Below, piece by piece: positions 45,045 to 54,356 of a DNA stretch of 64,000 nt. Made by a program: the position numbers and the translations under genes. The notes below the pieces were generated by a model. That model had not been told where the DNA came from and did no database searches. It saw only the letters and a program-made list of their open reading frames with translations. Each line of letters starts with the position of its first letter. Positions within the stretch are counted from its first letter, which is position 1. This DNA comes from Lutimonas zeaxanthinifaciens (lineage in GTDB: Bacteria > Bacteroidota > Bacteroidia > Flavobacteriales > Flavobacteriaceae). The DNA lies in the NCBI RefSeq assembly GCF_030503675.1, contig NZ_CP129964.1, positions 372,001 through 436,000 on the forward strand. The letters run 5' to 3'.

Positions 45045-45728
45045 TTGGCAACCATCCTCAACATAGAAACTGCAACAAAAAACTGTTCGGTTAGTTTATC
45101 GAAAGGAGAAAATATTCTTGCCATAAAGGAATTAAATGAAGGAAAGTTTTCTCATTCAGAGAAATTACATTCCTTCATTTTGGATGTTATGCGCTCAACG
45201 GATATCAGTTTGAAGGATCTGGATGCCATTGCTATAAGCAAAGGGCCTGGTTCTTACACGGGTTTAAGAATTGGAGTTTCTACGGCTAAAGGATTGTGTT
45301 ATGCCCTGGATATTCCTCTTATTTCAGTTCCAACCCTTGAAATTGTGGCCCGGCAGATCAGTCTGGACGCGGATGAACTTGTAGTACCCTTGCTGGATGC
45401 CAGGCGAATGGAGGTTTACAGCGGGGTTTTTGACCATAATTACGATCAGATACGTGGAACCGAGGCGGAGATCATTGAGGCTTCCTCATTTGGTGCTTTT
45501 TTGAAAAAAGGAAATGTATATTTTGCAGGGGATGGCGCTGAGAAGTGTAAAAACATTATAACACATGCCAACGCCCGATTTGTGGATAGCATTTACCCGT
45601 CAGCTAAAGAAATGCCTCTTGTTTCCAGCAAAAAATTCCGGTCCCGTGAGTTTGAGGATCTTGCCTATTTCGAGCCATTTTATCTCAAGGATTTTATCGC
45701 CGGAAAACCGAAGCAGTATTTTAAATAA
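45045..45728 (+). CDS. tsaB: tRNA threonylcarbamoyladenosine biosynthesis protein TsaB
   Basis: 227 residues starting at a TTG (45045), because no ATG occurs after the preceding in-frame stop and the protein start (ATILNIETATKNCSVSLSKG) fits the family exactly. Other family motifs are ISKGPGSYTGLRIGVSTAKGLCYAL and DARRMEVYSG. TsaB is the ASKHA-fold partner of TsaD in making t6A37 on ANN-decoding tRNAs. Its stop codon abuts the stop codon of the convergent yyaL-like gene. Confidence 0.92.
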   Translation: MATILNIETATKNCSVSLSKGENILAIKELNEGKFSHSEKLHSFILDVMRSTDISLKDLDAIAISKGPGSYTGLRIGVSTAKGLCYALDIPLISVPTLEIVARQISLDADELVVPLLDARRMEVYSGVFDHNYDQIRGTEAEIIEASSFGAFLKKGNVYFAGDGAEKCKNIITHANARFVDSIYPSAKEMPLVSSKKFRSREFEDLAYFEPFYLKDFIAGKPKQYFK

Positions 45729-47852
45729 TCAGAAGGATCTGTTTATCTGTTCCAGCGCCTTTTCGGTTTCTGAAACCGGAAGTTTACAGGCTCCGTTTAT
45801 ACATACGTAAATCGTTGTTTCGTTCTCATTGAATTTGTACTCTAAAAGAGGAAGATTACTTTCAACCTGGCTCCCAATGATCATTTTATTAGGAATATAT
45901 ACCTGATTCAAGGCTTTAAGCTTATCAAGAGCCTCGGGCCCAACAATTGCCACTTCATAATATTCTCCTATAAAATTGCTGTAAAGATTCAACCAGTTTG
46001 AGGCTCCGGCCCCATAGTTAATGGTCATTTCTTTTACATTGTTTAACATGGTCACGGCGTTCTCTGAATAATACTTATTGGCAAAATAGTGCCCAAGTTT
46101 GAACAGGTTATTGGCCATTATGGAGTTTGAAGAAGGAATAACATTATCATCCGTTTCCACTTTTCTGGTTATGAGCCCTGTTTCCATGTCAGACGTGAAA
46201 AAGAACATTTTGCTCTCCTCATTGTAAAAATGGTCAAAACTATAATCGGTTAGCTGCTTTGCATTTTGCAGCCATTTCTCATCGAGCGTCACTTCGTACA
46301 AACTTATATAAGCGTCAATAACAGTGGCGTAATCTTCCAGATATGCCTCAATATTGCTACGATCATTTTTAAAATTTCGGTAGAGGCCTCCGTCTTCCTT
46401 GATCATTTTTGTTTGAAGGAAACGTGCATTTTTAAGTGCAACCTCTAAAAATCGATCTTCCTGAAAAACACGGAAAGCATCGATATAGCCTTTTAACATT
46501 AGTGCATTCCATGAGGTAAGGGTTTTATCATCTAATCGGGGACGATCTCTTTTGTTTCTTTCCTCAGAAAGAATTTCCTGCCATTTCTTTAATTTCAACT
46601 GAATTTCAGCCTCGTCAACATCATTTTCCTCGCTAAACTGAGCATTTGAAATAGAACGGATCAAATGGTATTTATCATCTTCCCATTTTCCGTAACCATT
46701 GATGTTGTAGTATTTAGAAAAGAGCTCAAAATCATCTTGTAACACAGTTTGCAGCTCATTTTTGGTCCACACATAAAAGGCACCTTCTTCTAATTCTCCT
46801 TCCTCATTATAACTGTCTGCATCAAGTGATGAATAAAACGCTCCGATGTCTTTATATAATTCGGCCTCAACAAAATCAATAGTCCTGTAAACGACCTCTT
46901 TGTACAACGCGTCTTTTGTTACAAGATAAGCGTTTGAATAGAGAGAAACCATCTGAGCATTGTCATACAGCATTTTTTCAAAATGAGGCACATGCCAATG
47001 ATCATCTACAGAATATCGCGCAAATCCTCCTCCTACATGATCGAAAATACCACCATAGGCAATCTGAGTAAGTGAAGTATTCACATAATTCATCATTTCC
47101 TGGTCGTTGTTTTGAACAGCATAACGTAAAAGGAAAGACAGGTTTCCGGGCATGGGAAATTTAGGAGCGCCCTTTCGTCCTCCATTTTTCTGGTCCATGG
47201 TTGGAAGCCAGTTTTCTATAGCAAGATCTAATCCGGATTTATCAAAAACAGCTTCTTCCTCATTAAGTTCAATAAGTCCTGTTTGCTTCACTCCTTCGGT
47301 CAGCTTAGTGGCATAATCTTGCGCTTTTTCAGGCTCATTTTTATATAGGTCAGCAAGTTGGGTAAGCGCATTGATCCAGTTTTCTTTTGGAAAATAAGTA
47401 CCTCCCCAAATAGGTCTTCCATCAGGTAAAGCCACACAGTTTAAAGGCCAGCCCCCACTACCTGTAAGTAGTTGTACAGCATTCATATATATTTGATCCA
47501 CATCGGGTCTCTCCTCCCGATCCACCTTTACATTGATAAAATTTTCGTTCATCAAAGCGGCCACGGTAGAGTCTTCAAAACTTTCTCTCTCCATAACATG
47601 GCACCAGTGGCAAGCTGCATACCCCACAGAAATCAACAGTAATTTGTTCTCCTTTTTTGCCAGTTCCAGGGTTTCATCATTCCATGGGTACCAGTTAACC
47701 GGATTGTGGGCATGCTGCAACAAATAGGGACTTGTTTCATTGATCAGGGCATTGGTGAATTGATTATGGTTTTCCATGTCTGGTTCTTTCGTATTCTTGC
47801 AGCTGAATAACAGGGTTAATAATGGGACAAATAAAAACAGTCTCTTGTACAT
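45729..47852 (-). CDS. Thioredoxin-domain lipoprotein, YyaL/spermatogenesis-associated 20 family
   Basis: 707 residues. The N-terminal signal ends LFSC (Cys18), so here it is a lipoprotein; many relatives are cytoplasmic. The family start [24 protein letters not shown] is followed by the CxxC motif [15 protein letters not shown] (Cys81, Cys84), the thioredoxin-like domain (about 40-190), and an (alpha/alpha)6 glycosidase-like barrel ([14 protein letters not shown]...[27 protein letters not shown]...[12 protein letters not shown]). The activity is not established for the family. It has its own divergent promoter. Confidence 0.88.
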   Translation of the reverse strand: MYKRLFLFVPLLTLLFSCKNTKEPDMENHNQFTNALINETSPYLLQHAHNPVNWYPWNDETLELAKKENKLLLISVGYAACHWCHVMERESFEDSTVAALMNENFINVKVDREERPDVDQIYMNAVQLLTGSGGWPLNCVALPDGRPIWGGTYFPKENWINALTQLADLYKNEPEKAQDYATKLTEGVKQTGLIELNEEEAVFDKSGLDLAIENWLPTMDQKNGGRKGAPKFPMPGNLSFLLRYAVQNNDQEMMNYVNTSLTQIAYGGIFDHVGGGFARYSVDDHWHVPHFEKMLYDNAQMVSLYSNAYLVTKDALYKEVVYRTIDFVEAELYKDIGAFYSSLDADSYNEEGELEEGAFYVWTKNELQTVLQDDFELFSKYYNINGYGKWEDDKYHLIRSISNAQFSEENDVDEAEIQLKLKKWQEILSEERNKRDRPRLDDKTLTSWNALMLKGYIDAFRVFQEDRFLEVALKNARFLQTKMIKEDGGLYRNFKNDRSNIEAYLEDYATVIDAYISLYEVTLDEKWLQNAKQLTDYSFDHFYNEESKMFFFTSDMETGLITRKVETDDNVIPSSNSIMANNLFKLGHYFANKYYSENAVTMLNNVKEMTINYGAGASNWLNLYSNFIGEYYEVAIVGPEALDKLKALNQVYIPNKMIIGSQVESNLPLLEYKFNENETTIYVCINGACKLPVSETEKALEQINRSF

Positions 47853-47866
47853 AAAGCAAATTTTGA

Positions 47867-47895
47867 CAAATATAACACCATTTAAAGTATATCAA
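47867..47895 (-). promoter_or_regulatory. Promoter of the YyaL-like gene
   Basis: On the minus strand: TTG (47895-47893), 18 bp, then TATATTTG (47874-47867), 14 bases before the ATG at 47852. Exact match to the -7 consensus with a slightly short spacer. Confidence 0.6.
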
Positions 47896-47977
47896 TTGTT
47901 AAAGTTATAGTGTTAGCGGTATGGATGAACCGATTTAGGGAAAATCTGGGCATTCAGGTGAACTAAAAGTTAATTAA

Positions 47978-48045
47978 ATGTTACTTATATTTTTAAAATG
48001 GTAACATTAAGGTAACATTGAAACCTCTTTTGTATTATAGCTTTG
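47978..48045 (+). promoter_or_regulatory. Pho-box-like direct repeats and promoter of the phosphate transporter
   Basis: GGTAACATTAA (48000-48010) and GGTAACATTGA (48011-48021) form a direct repeat with 11-bp period, the geometry of PhoB boxes; an inverted half-site ATGTTAC is at 47978-47984. A TTG at 48018-48020 and -7 box TAGCTTTG (48038-48045) follow. A role in phosphate control is inference from position and periodicity. Confidence 0.5.
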
Positions 48046-48069
48046 CAGAATAAATTTACGTTTTTCAGT

Positions 48070-50334
48070 ATGGAAAATATCTATGTTTTAATGTTGTTTG
48101 CTTTGGTTGCTCTTGCGGCCATTGACCTAGTTGTAGGGGTAAGTAATGATGCTGTTAATTTTCTTAATTCCGCCATCGGATCAAAAGTGGTTTCAATGAA
48201 GACCATTATGATTGTTGCCAGTATTGGTATAGCAGTTGGAGCTATTTTTTCGAGTGGGATGATGGAGGTGGCCCGGAAAGGAATTTTTAATCCCGGAGAA
48301 TTCTATTTTAATGAGATCATGATCATTTTTATGGCGGTCATGATCACGGATGTTCTTCTTCTTGATTTCTTTAATACCCTGGGAATGCCAACATCTACAA
48401 CAGTTTCTATTGTATTTGAACTTTTAGGTGCAGCTGTTGCGATGGCACTTATAAAAATTGCCATGGCGGATGATCAGACTATTGCCAATTTATCACAATA
48501 CATAAATACTGAAAAAGCAGTGCTTATCATTTCAGGAATATTTCTTTCTGTCATTGTCGCTTTTTCAATAGGAGCCATCGTTCAGTATTTGTCGAGATTG
48601 TTCCTAACCTTTAATTTCGAACAAAAGCCCAAGATCTATGGGGCGCTGTTTAGCGGGATCGCATTGACTTCGATTACGTATTTCATCTTTATGAAGGGTT
48701 TGAAAGGAACAGCATATTATAATGACATCAAAGGGCTCTTGGAAGGAAATGAAATGTATATCATTGGAGTTGCATTTATTCTTTGGACTTCATTATCCTA
48801 CGTTCTAACGAAATTTTTGAATGTCAATCTATATAAAATAATAATCACTGTAGGTACTTTTGCCCTTGCCTTGGCCTTTGCCGGGAATGACCTTGTAAAT
48901 TTTATTGGAGTCCCAATGGCGGCCTGGAATTCATATGAGGCCTGGTCAGTATCGGGGGTTGCAGCAACTGACTTTAGTATGGAAGTACTGGCCGGTAAGG
49001 TCCCAACTCCTGCGTTGTTCTTGTTTATAGCGGGAATGATCATGGTAGTAACTCTTTGGTTTTCTTCAAAAGCAAAAAAAGTAGCAGCAACGGAGGTAAA
49101 TCTTGCCAGACAAAGTGAGGGTCATGAGCGATTTCAGCCCAATAGCCTTTCCAGAATAATTGTGCGTTCCTCTTTGGGGGTGATCAGCGGATTAAGTTTT
49201 ATTTTACCGAAATCAGTCCAGCAAGGTGTAGAGAGTCGATTTGAAAAGCCTGTAGTGAATCTTCCAAAGAAAAAGATTTATGAATTACCAGCATTTGACG
49301 CTGTTCGTGCATCCACAAACCTTATGGTAGCCGGTATCCTGATCTCGATTGCTACTTCTTATAAATTACCTCTTTCAACTACATATGTCACCTTTATGGT
49401 TGCCATGGGTACCTCACTTGCTGACAGGGCCTGGGACAGAGAAAGTGCCGTGTATAGAGTAGCAGGAGTGTTAAATGTGATAGGAGGATGGTTTTTTACT
49501 GCATTTATTGCTTTTGTGACTGCTGCCATATTTACCTATTTAATAAACCTGGGCGGGATTACTGCTGTTAGCCTTTTGTTGTTACTTGTACTGATTATTT
49601 TGGTAAGAAACTTTTTGAGACACAAGAAGGAAGAGAAGGAAAAAGCCGAGAAAAGAGAAATTAAACGGGAAGAGCTGATCACAGCTAAGGAAGTAATTGA
49701 AGAAACTTCAGACCATATATCAGAAGTGGTGACAAGAGTAGATAAACTCTACACCAATGTTGTCAATAATCTTACGTTACAGGATCTGGGCAAGTTGAAA
49801 AAGACGGATAAACACGTATTAAAGCTAAACGGGGAAGTTGATGCCCTTAAAGATGAAGCTTTTTACTTTATAAAATCCCTTGATGATTCATCAGTTGAGG
49901 CCAGTAGATTTTATTTATTGGTTCTGGGTTATTTACAGGATATTTCTCAATCCATCAGTTACATTTCCAAGGCGAGTTATAAGCACGTGAATAATAACCA
50001 CAAGAAACTTAAAAAAGGTCAGATTAAAGACTTGAAAATTATTGATGAGCAATTATCAACCATGTTGAAGCAAATTGCAGTTGTTTTCCACGAAAGAAAG
50101 TTTGATGATATTTATGAGATCATTGAAGAAAAGCATGAGCTTTTCGATCATGTTTCAAAATCGATTGAAAAACAGATCAACAGGATTCGCTCTGAGGAGT
50201 CAAGTGCGAAAAATACTACCTTGTATTTCGGGAATTTGCTCGAAACGAAAGATCTCATCACTGCAATTATGAATTTGCTGGAACTCTATCAGGAATTTCA
50301 CCTGAGTATGAAAAAAGCAAAAATCAAAATGTAA
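48070..50334 (+). CDS. PiT-family inorganic phosphate transporter with PhoU-like tail
   Basis: 754 residues from the ATG at 48070; an in-frame TTG at 48043 overlaps the -7 box and is rejected. Two PHO4/PiT signature repeats: DLVVGVSNDAVNFLNSAIGSKV near the N-terminus and ALAFAGNDLVNFIGVPMAAW near residue 280. About ten to twelve hydrophobic helices, a cytoplasmic loop near 345-410, then a basic linker (KKEEKEKAEKREIKREE) and a C-terminal ~220-residue helical domain resembling PhoU/DUF47 proteins. Inner-membrane proton- or cation-coupled phosphate uptake. Terminator follows. Confidence 0.88.
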   Translation: MENIYVLMLFALVALAAIDLVVGVSNDAVNFLNSAIGSKVVSMKTIMIVASIGIAVGAIFSSGMMEVARKGIFNPGEFYFNEIMIIFMAVMITDVLLLDFFNTLGMPTSTTVSIVFELLGAAVAMALIKIAMADDQTIANLSQYINTEKAVLIISGIFLSVIVAFSIGAIVQYLSRLFLTFNFEQKPKIYGALFSGIALTSITYFIFMKGLKGTAYYNDIKGLLEGNEMYIIGVAFILWTSLSYVLTKFLNVNLYKIIITVGTFALALAFAGNDLVNFIGVPMAAWNSYEAWSVSGVAATDFSMEVLAGKVPTPALFLFIAGMIMVVTLWFSSKAKKVAATEVNLARQSEGHERFQPNSLSRIIVRSSLGVISGLSFILPKSVQQGVESRFEKPVVNLPKKKIYELPAFDAVRASTNLMVAGILISIATSYKLPLSTTYVTFMVAMGTSLADRAWDRESAVYRVAGVLNVIGGWFFTAFIAFVTAAIFTYLINLGGITAVSLLLLLVLIILVRNFLRHKKEEKEKAEKREIKREELITAKEVIEETSDHISEVVTRVDKLYTNVVNNLTLQDLGKLKKTDKHVLKLNGEVDALKDEAFYFIKSLDDSSVEASRFYLLVLGYLQDISQSISYISKASYKHVNNNHKKLKKGQIKDLKIIDEQLSTMLKQIAVVFHERKFDDIYEIIEEKHELFDHVSKSIEKQINRIRSEESSAKNTTLYFGNLLETKDLITAIMNLLELYQEFHLSMKKAKIKM

Positions 50335-50343
50335 GCTTTATCC

Positions 50344-50372
50344 AAAAACCCGATCAAACGATCGGGTTTTTT
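50344..50372 (+). terminator. Terminator after the phosphate transporter
   Basis: CCCGATC-AAAC-GATCGGG stem-loop followed by six T and preceded by a matching A-run, 10 bases after the stop codon; bidirectional in appearance. Confidence 0.9.
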
Positions 50373-50390
50373 GTTTTCTGTCTGTAACAT

Positions 50391-50425
50391 AAGTGACCGA
50401 CATTATGTCAAAATATCCGTCACTT
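50391..50425 (+). promoter_or_regulatory. Overlapping palindromes upstream of thioredoxin
   Basis: Outer arms AAGTGAC (50391-50397) and GTCACTT (50419-50425), with an inner perfect palindrome GACATTATGTC (50399-50409). TCACTTTG at 50420-50427 could be a one-mismatch -7 box. Likely a regulator site for the thioredoxin gene; the regulator is unknown. Confidence 0.45.
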
Positions 50426-50499
50426 TGTACACGTTTAAGAAGCGGTACAGATATTGCTATTAAATTGAAAAACAATATTTAACATATAAAATATGTATT

Positions 50500-50859
50500 A
50501 TGACTGAAATGTTGACCAAAGAAACATTTTTACAAAAAGTGTTCAATTTTGAAAATAGTAAAGAATGGAAATTTGAAGGTGATAAACCTTGTATTATAGA
50601 TTTTTATGCAGATTGGTGCGGGCCATGTAAAATGGTGGCTCCCATTTTGGAAGAACTATCAGAGGAGTATAAAGATAAAATTGATATTTATAAAGTAGAT
50701 ACTGAGGCTGAACAAGAACTTTCGGCTGCTTTTGGTATTCGAAGTATTCCTTCAATGCTGTTTTGTCCAGCAGATGAGCAGCCCCAAATGGCTCAGGGTG
50801 CTTTACCCAAGCACAATCTGGAACAAATTATTCAGGAAGTGTTGAAAGTTGAAAAATAA
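50500..50859 (+). CDS. Thioredoxin
   Basis: 119 residues, thioredoxin fold with the active site Trp39-Cys40-Gly-Pro-Cys43 (DWCGPC) and the cis-proline loop RSIPSML. No signal peptide, so it is cytoplasmic. It reduces protein disulfides using thioredoxin reductase. Slightly longer than the E. coli protein (N-terminal extension of ~12 residues). Bounded by a terminator on both sides, thus monocistronic, with a palindromic site upstream. Confidence 0.93.
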   Translation: MTEMLTKETFLQKVFNFENSKEWKFEGDKPCIIDFYADWCGPCKMVAPILEELSEEYKDKIDIYKVDTEAEQELSAAFGIRSIPSMLFCPADEQPQMAQGALPKHNLEQIIQEVLKVEK

Positions 50860-50876
50860 ATTTCCAGAAGAGATGT

Positions 50877-50911
50877 AAAAAAAGCTGTTTTCATTGAAAA
50901 CAGCTTTTTTT
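50877..50911. terminator. Bidirectional terminator between thioredoxin and asd
   Basis: An A-run plus AGCTGTTTTC, a short loop, then GAAAACAGCT plus a T-run. It is symmetrical and lies between the two convergent stop codons, so it serves both genes. Confidence 0.9.
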
Positions 50912-50931
50912 ATGAAATTAAACACAAATAA

Positions 50932-51921
50932 TTAAACAAGTTCTTCCTGAATAAGATATTCTGCGATCTGAATTGTATTTGTGGCCGCCCCTTTTCGGAG
51001 ATTGTCACTAACGACCCACATATTCAAAGAATTTGGTTGTGATTCATCTCTTCGGATTCTTCCTACAAAAACGTCGTCTTTGCCTTCAGCATAAATAGGC
51101 ATAGGGTAGGTGTTGGTATCCAGGTTATCTTTAACTACTACACCGTCTGTTTCATGCAATATCTGCCTTACTTCATTGACATCAAATTCTTTTTCAAACT
51201 CAATATTTATACTTTCTGAATGGCCTCCTGCCACCGGAATTCTTACCGCAGTTGCAGTTACAGCAATACTGTCATCACTAAGTATTTTTCTCGTTTCATT
51301 GACCAGTTTCATTTCTTCCTTCGTATATCCGTTTTCTTCGAAAACATCGCAATGAGGCAAGGCATTTCTGTGGATAGGATAAGGATAAGCCATTTCTCCC
51401 TTGATGCCCTGGTATTCATTTTCGAGTTGCTGAACTGCTTTTACTCCAGTTCCGGATATGGATTGATATGTAGAAATTACCAGTCTTTTGATTCCGTATT
51501 TTTTATGTAAAGGAGCCAGAGCCACTACCATTTGAATCGTAGAACAATTTGGGTTGGCAATGATTTTATCGTCTGCGGTCAGTTCACCCGCGTTAATTTC
51601 GGGAACAACCAGTTTTTTATCAGGGTCCATTCTCCAGGCCGATGAATTATCAACAACCGTTGTTCCAACAGCAGCAAACTTTGGTGCCCATTCCAGAGAT
51701 GTACCTCCCCCGGCCGAAAACAAAGCGATATCAGGTCTTTGAGCAACAGCATCTTCCAGTCCGATCACAGTCAATTCCTCTCCCTTGTAAGTCATCTTTT
51801 TACCAACTGATCTCTCAGAGGCCACTAACAATAATTCAGTTACCGGAAAATTTCTTTCTTCCAGAACTTCTAACATAACGTTTCCTACCATTCCGGTAGC
51901 TCCTACTAATGCAATTTTCAT
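50932..51921 (-). CDS. asd: Aspartate-semialdehyde dehydrogenase
   Basis: 329 residues. NADP-binding start KIALVGATGMVGNVMLEVLEER, active-site cysteine Cys126 in NPNCSTIQ, the SGTG loop (YQSISGTGVKAV), and a substrate-binding HSES segment (PVAGGHSESINIEFE). It reduces aspartyl phosphate to aspartate semialdehyde for lysine/diaminopimelate, threonine and methionine synthesis; cytoplasmic. Monocistronic by context: divergent U32 gene upstream, shared terminator downstream. Confidence 0.95.
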   Translation of the reverse strand: MKIALVGATGMVGNVMLEVLEERNFPVTELLLVASERSVGKKMTYKGEELTVIGLEDAVAQRPDIALFSAGGGTSLEWAPKFAAVGTTVVDNSSAWRMDPDKKLVVPEINAGELTADDKIIANPNCSTIQMVVALAPLHKKYGIKRLVISTYQSISGTGVKAVQQLENEYQGIKGEMAYPYPIHRNALPHCDVFEENGYTKEEMKLVNETRKILSDDSIAVTATAVRIPVAGGHSESINIEFEKEFDVNEVRQILHETDGVVVKDNLDTNTYPMPIYAEGKDDVFVGRIRRDESQPNSLNMWVVSDNLRKGAATNTIQIAEYLIQEELV

Positions 51922-52085
51922 TTTCTTAATGTATATATAATCAATTTTTAAAATGCAAAGATGCTAAATAATTGCCGATGATTACAGCTCATTATTCAGT
52001 TAAATAACAAATTGTTTAAATTCTATCAAATTTAGAGCCAGCTACTTAATTTTTAACAGATAATAATTCATTAAATAATAAATTG

Positions 52086-52093
52086 TAATTTTG
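52086..52093 (+). promoter_or_regulatory. -7 box (TAATTTTG) of the U32 peptidase gene
   Basis: Exact TAnnTTTG match, 27 bases before the ATG at 52121; no TTG at the expected -33 position. Confidence 0.45.
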
Positions 52094-52120
52094 CAGCGCT
52101 AAAAAACTAAGAAAATCGAT

Positions 52121-53389
52121 ATGGTATTGAACGGAAAGAATAAAATCGAATTGATGGCACCTGCAGGTAATTTTGAGTCTTTGCAAGCTGCCCTTGATAA
52201 TGGAGCGGATTCTGTTTATTTTGGTGTTGAGCAGCTGAATATGAGAGCCAGGGCCTCTATCAACTTTACATTGGATGATCTTGAAGAGATCTCAAAAAGA
52301 TGTAAGGAAAAGAATGTTAGAACCTACCTGACACTGAATACCATTATATATGATCATGATCTAAGTATCGTTAAAACACTTTTGAAAAAGGCAAAAGAGG
52401 CCGATATTTCGGCGGTTATTGCCATGGATCAGGCTGTTATCGCCATGGCCAGACAAGAGGGTATGGAAGTGCACATTTCTACCCAGATCAATATTACGAA
52501 TATTGAAACCGTAAAATTCTATGCCATGTTCGCTGATACCATTGTGCTGAGCAGGGAACTTAGTTTGCGTCAGGTCAAAAAAATTACAGAGCAGATTAAG
52601 AAGGAAGAGATCAAGGGACCTTCCGGGAGATTACTTGAAATTGAAATCTTTGGCCACGGAGCACTTTGTATGGCGGTATCCGGGAAATGTTATATGAGCC
52701 TGCATTCTCATAATTCTTCTGCAAATAGAGGGGCCTGCAAGCAAAATTGCAGGAAAAAATATACGGTGATCGATCAGGAAACAGGTTTCGAAATGGAACT
52801 GGATAACGAGTATATCATGTCTCCAAAAGATCTTTGTACCATTGACTTTTTAGATCAGGTTGCAGATGCCGGAATCAGTGTTTTAAAAATCGAAGGGAGA
52901 GGAAGAGCTCCAGAATATGTGGCAAAGGTTATCAAATCCTACAGACAGGCCATCGACTCCCTGACAGAGGGCACTTATGACAAGGAAAAAGTGATTGGCT
53001 GGATGCTGGAACTTGAAAAAGTATATAACAGAGGATTTTGGAACGGTTATTACCTGGGACAGAAGTTGGGAGAATGGAGCAAAGGATCAGGTTCTCATGC
53101 CACGCAAAAGAAAGTATATATTGGTAAGGGAGTACATTTCTTTCCGAAGGCAAACATTGGGGAATTCAAACTGGAAGCCTTTGATTTGAAAATTGGAGAC
53201 CAGATTTTAATTACTGGCCCTACAACCGGCGCCAAAGAACTGGTTATTAAGGAAATGTTTGTTAATGATGAGAAGGGTGATTTTGCAAAAAGAGGAGATA
53301 ACATCACCATTCCTCTCGAATTCCGTATCAGGCCAAGTGATAAGTTATACAAGATCGTTGCAGTTGAAAAACCCGTTGAGACTATTTAA
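52121..53389 (+). CDS. Peptidase U32-family protein (TrhP/RlhA-like)
   Basis: 422 residues. N-terminal barrel start IELMAPAGNFESLQAALDNGADSVYFG, U32 signature IEIFGHGALCMAVSGKCYMS (about 178-197), cysteine set GACKQNCRKKY, and a C-terminal U32 beta domain (about 340-415). The conserved cysteines probably hold an iron-sulfur cluster. Family members (YegQ/TrhP, YdcP/RlhA) use prephenate for hydroxylation of tRNA wobble uridine or of 23S rRNA; the length fits TrhP-type better, but I cannot decide. Cytoplasmic. Confidence 0.85.
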   Translation: MVLNGKNKIELMAPAGNFESLQAALDNGADSVYFGVEQLNMRARASINFTLDDLEEISKRCKEKNVRTYLTLNTIIYDHDLSIVKTLLKKAKEADISAVIAMDQAVIAMARQEGMEVHISTQINITNIETVKFYAMFADTIVLSRELSLRQVKKITEQIKKEEIKGPSGRLLEIEIFGHGALCMAVSGKCYMSLHSHNSSANRGACKQNCRKKYTVIDQETGFEMELDNEYIMSPKDLCTIDFLDQVADAGISVLKIEGRGRAPEYVAKVIKSYRQAIDSLTEGTYDKEKVIGWMLELEKVYNRGFWNGYYLGQKLGEWSKGSGSHATQKKVYIGKGVHFFPKANIGEFKLEAFDLKIGDQILITGPTTGAKELVIKEMFVNDEKGDFAKRGDNITIPLEFRIRPSDKLYKIVAVEKPVETI

Positions 53390-53406
53390 GAAAGGCAGAA
53401 CAATTA

Positions 53407-53592
53407 TTAGTGAAGCCAAAAGGTAAGGGTAGCAAAAAGGGCAATTACAGCTATAATTCCCAAGGCTACAAGCCAGACCTTATTGTAATAGATCTTATGG
53501 AGTTTAATATCTTTTCTGTAACTCCAGATCATTATCAGTATAAAGGAGACAGCAAAAAAGGCGGCAAAAATAAGTTGTCCTCTGCTAAACAT
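53407..53592 (-). CDS. Small two-helix membrane protein
   Basis: 61 residues from the ATG at 53592 (MFSRGQLIFAAFFAVSFI...). Two hydrophobic helices (about 6-24 and 41-59) flank a basic loop (WSYRKDIKLHKIYYNKVW). It resembles short conserved membrane proteins seen across Flavobacteriia, but no function is known to me. A perfect -7 box TAACTTTG lies on this strand at 53620-53613, 20 bases before the start, and supports the call and the shorter start. Divergent from the SDR gene and convergent with the U32 gene. Confidence 0.75.
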   Translation of the reverse strand: MFSRGQLIFAAFFAVSFILIMIWSYRKDIKLHKIYYNKVWLVALGIIAVIALFATLTFWLH

Positions 53593-53612
53593 TTTATTTA
53601 TATTTAAGGCTG

Positions 53613-53620
53613 CAAAGTTA
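53613..53620 (-). promoter_or_regulatory. -7 box (TAACTTTG) of the two-helix protein
   Basis: Exact TAnnTTTG on the minus strand, 20 bases upstream of the ATG at 53592, inside the gap between two divergent genes. Confidence 0.5.
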
Positions 53621-53627
53621 AGATAAT

Positions 53628-54350
53628 ATGAGCAGAAATGCGATCGTTTTTGGTGCCACGTCAGGCATAGGCAGAGCATTGACAAAAATACTTGTCAATG
53701 ACGGCTATTCTGTGATTATAACAGGAAGGCGAAAGGACCGGTTGGAATCCCTGAAAGAGGAATTTCCTGAATCTATCTATGTTAGGCAGCATGACATTAC
53801 ACATTTGGATGATACCGATAGGTTTTTTCATGAAATCTCTGCTGTTTTTGATCGTGTGGACCTGATCATACATAATTCAGGGATTGGAGAAAACAATTTT
53901 GACCTTGAGTGGGATAAAGATCATCCAACTCTGGAAACAAATGTTTTGGGAGCTGCCAAGGTTTACCAGCTTTCCTATAATTATTTTAAGAATCAGGGTA
54001 AAGGACATTTGGTTAGCATAACGTCCATAGCCTCACTTGTAGGAAACCGGTATGTTCCTGCTTACCATGCTTCAAAGGCATTCCAGTCAAACTATATGGA
54101 ATCCTTGTGGATGAAAGCAAGAAAGACAAAGAAGGCTAATATTACGGTGACCAATATATTGCCTGGATATGTGGATACAGATATCATTACGGGCCCTACT
54201 TTTTGGATGGCTCCTCTTGATAAAGCTTCCAAACAAATTTATTCAGCGATTAAAAGAAAAAAAAGAAAGGCTTATATAACCAGGAGATGGAGGCTGGTAG
54301 CCTTGATGATGAAATTTGTTCCTCCTCATATTCTAATTAAATTTTTTTAA
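53628..54350 (+). CDS. Short-chain dehydrogenase/reductase (SDR)
   Basis: 240 residues. Cofactor motif GATSGIG (residues 8-14), ITGRRKDRL (NADP-preferring Arg), HNSGIG instead of NNAG, and the catalytic triad Ser (SITSIAS), Tyr and Lys (YHASK). The C-terminus is basic and aromatic (KRKKRKAYITRRWRLVALMMKFVPPHILIKFF), as in membrane-associated SDRs. Substrate unknown. The MazG-like gene follows 6 bp later and may be co-transcribed. Confidence 0.85.
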   Translation: MSRNAIVFGATSGIGRALTKILVNDGYSVIITGRRKDRLESLKEEFPESIYVRQHDITHLDDTDRFFHEISAVFDRVDLIIHNSGIGENNFDLEWDKDHPTLETNVLGAAKVYQLSYNYFKNQGKGHLVSITSIASLVGNRYVPAYHASKAFQSNYMESLWMKARKTKKANITVTNILPGYVDTDIITGPTFWMAPLDKASKQIYSAIKRKKRKAYITRRWRLVALMMKFVPPHILIKFF

Positions 54351-54356
54351 ACAAAC

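Noticed and set aside
48043-48069. TTG start for the phosphate transporter
   Set aside because: It lies within the -7 box; the ATG at 48070 precedes the first membrane helix.
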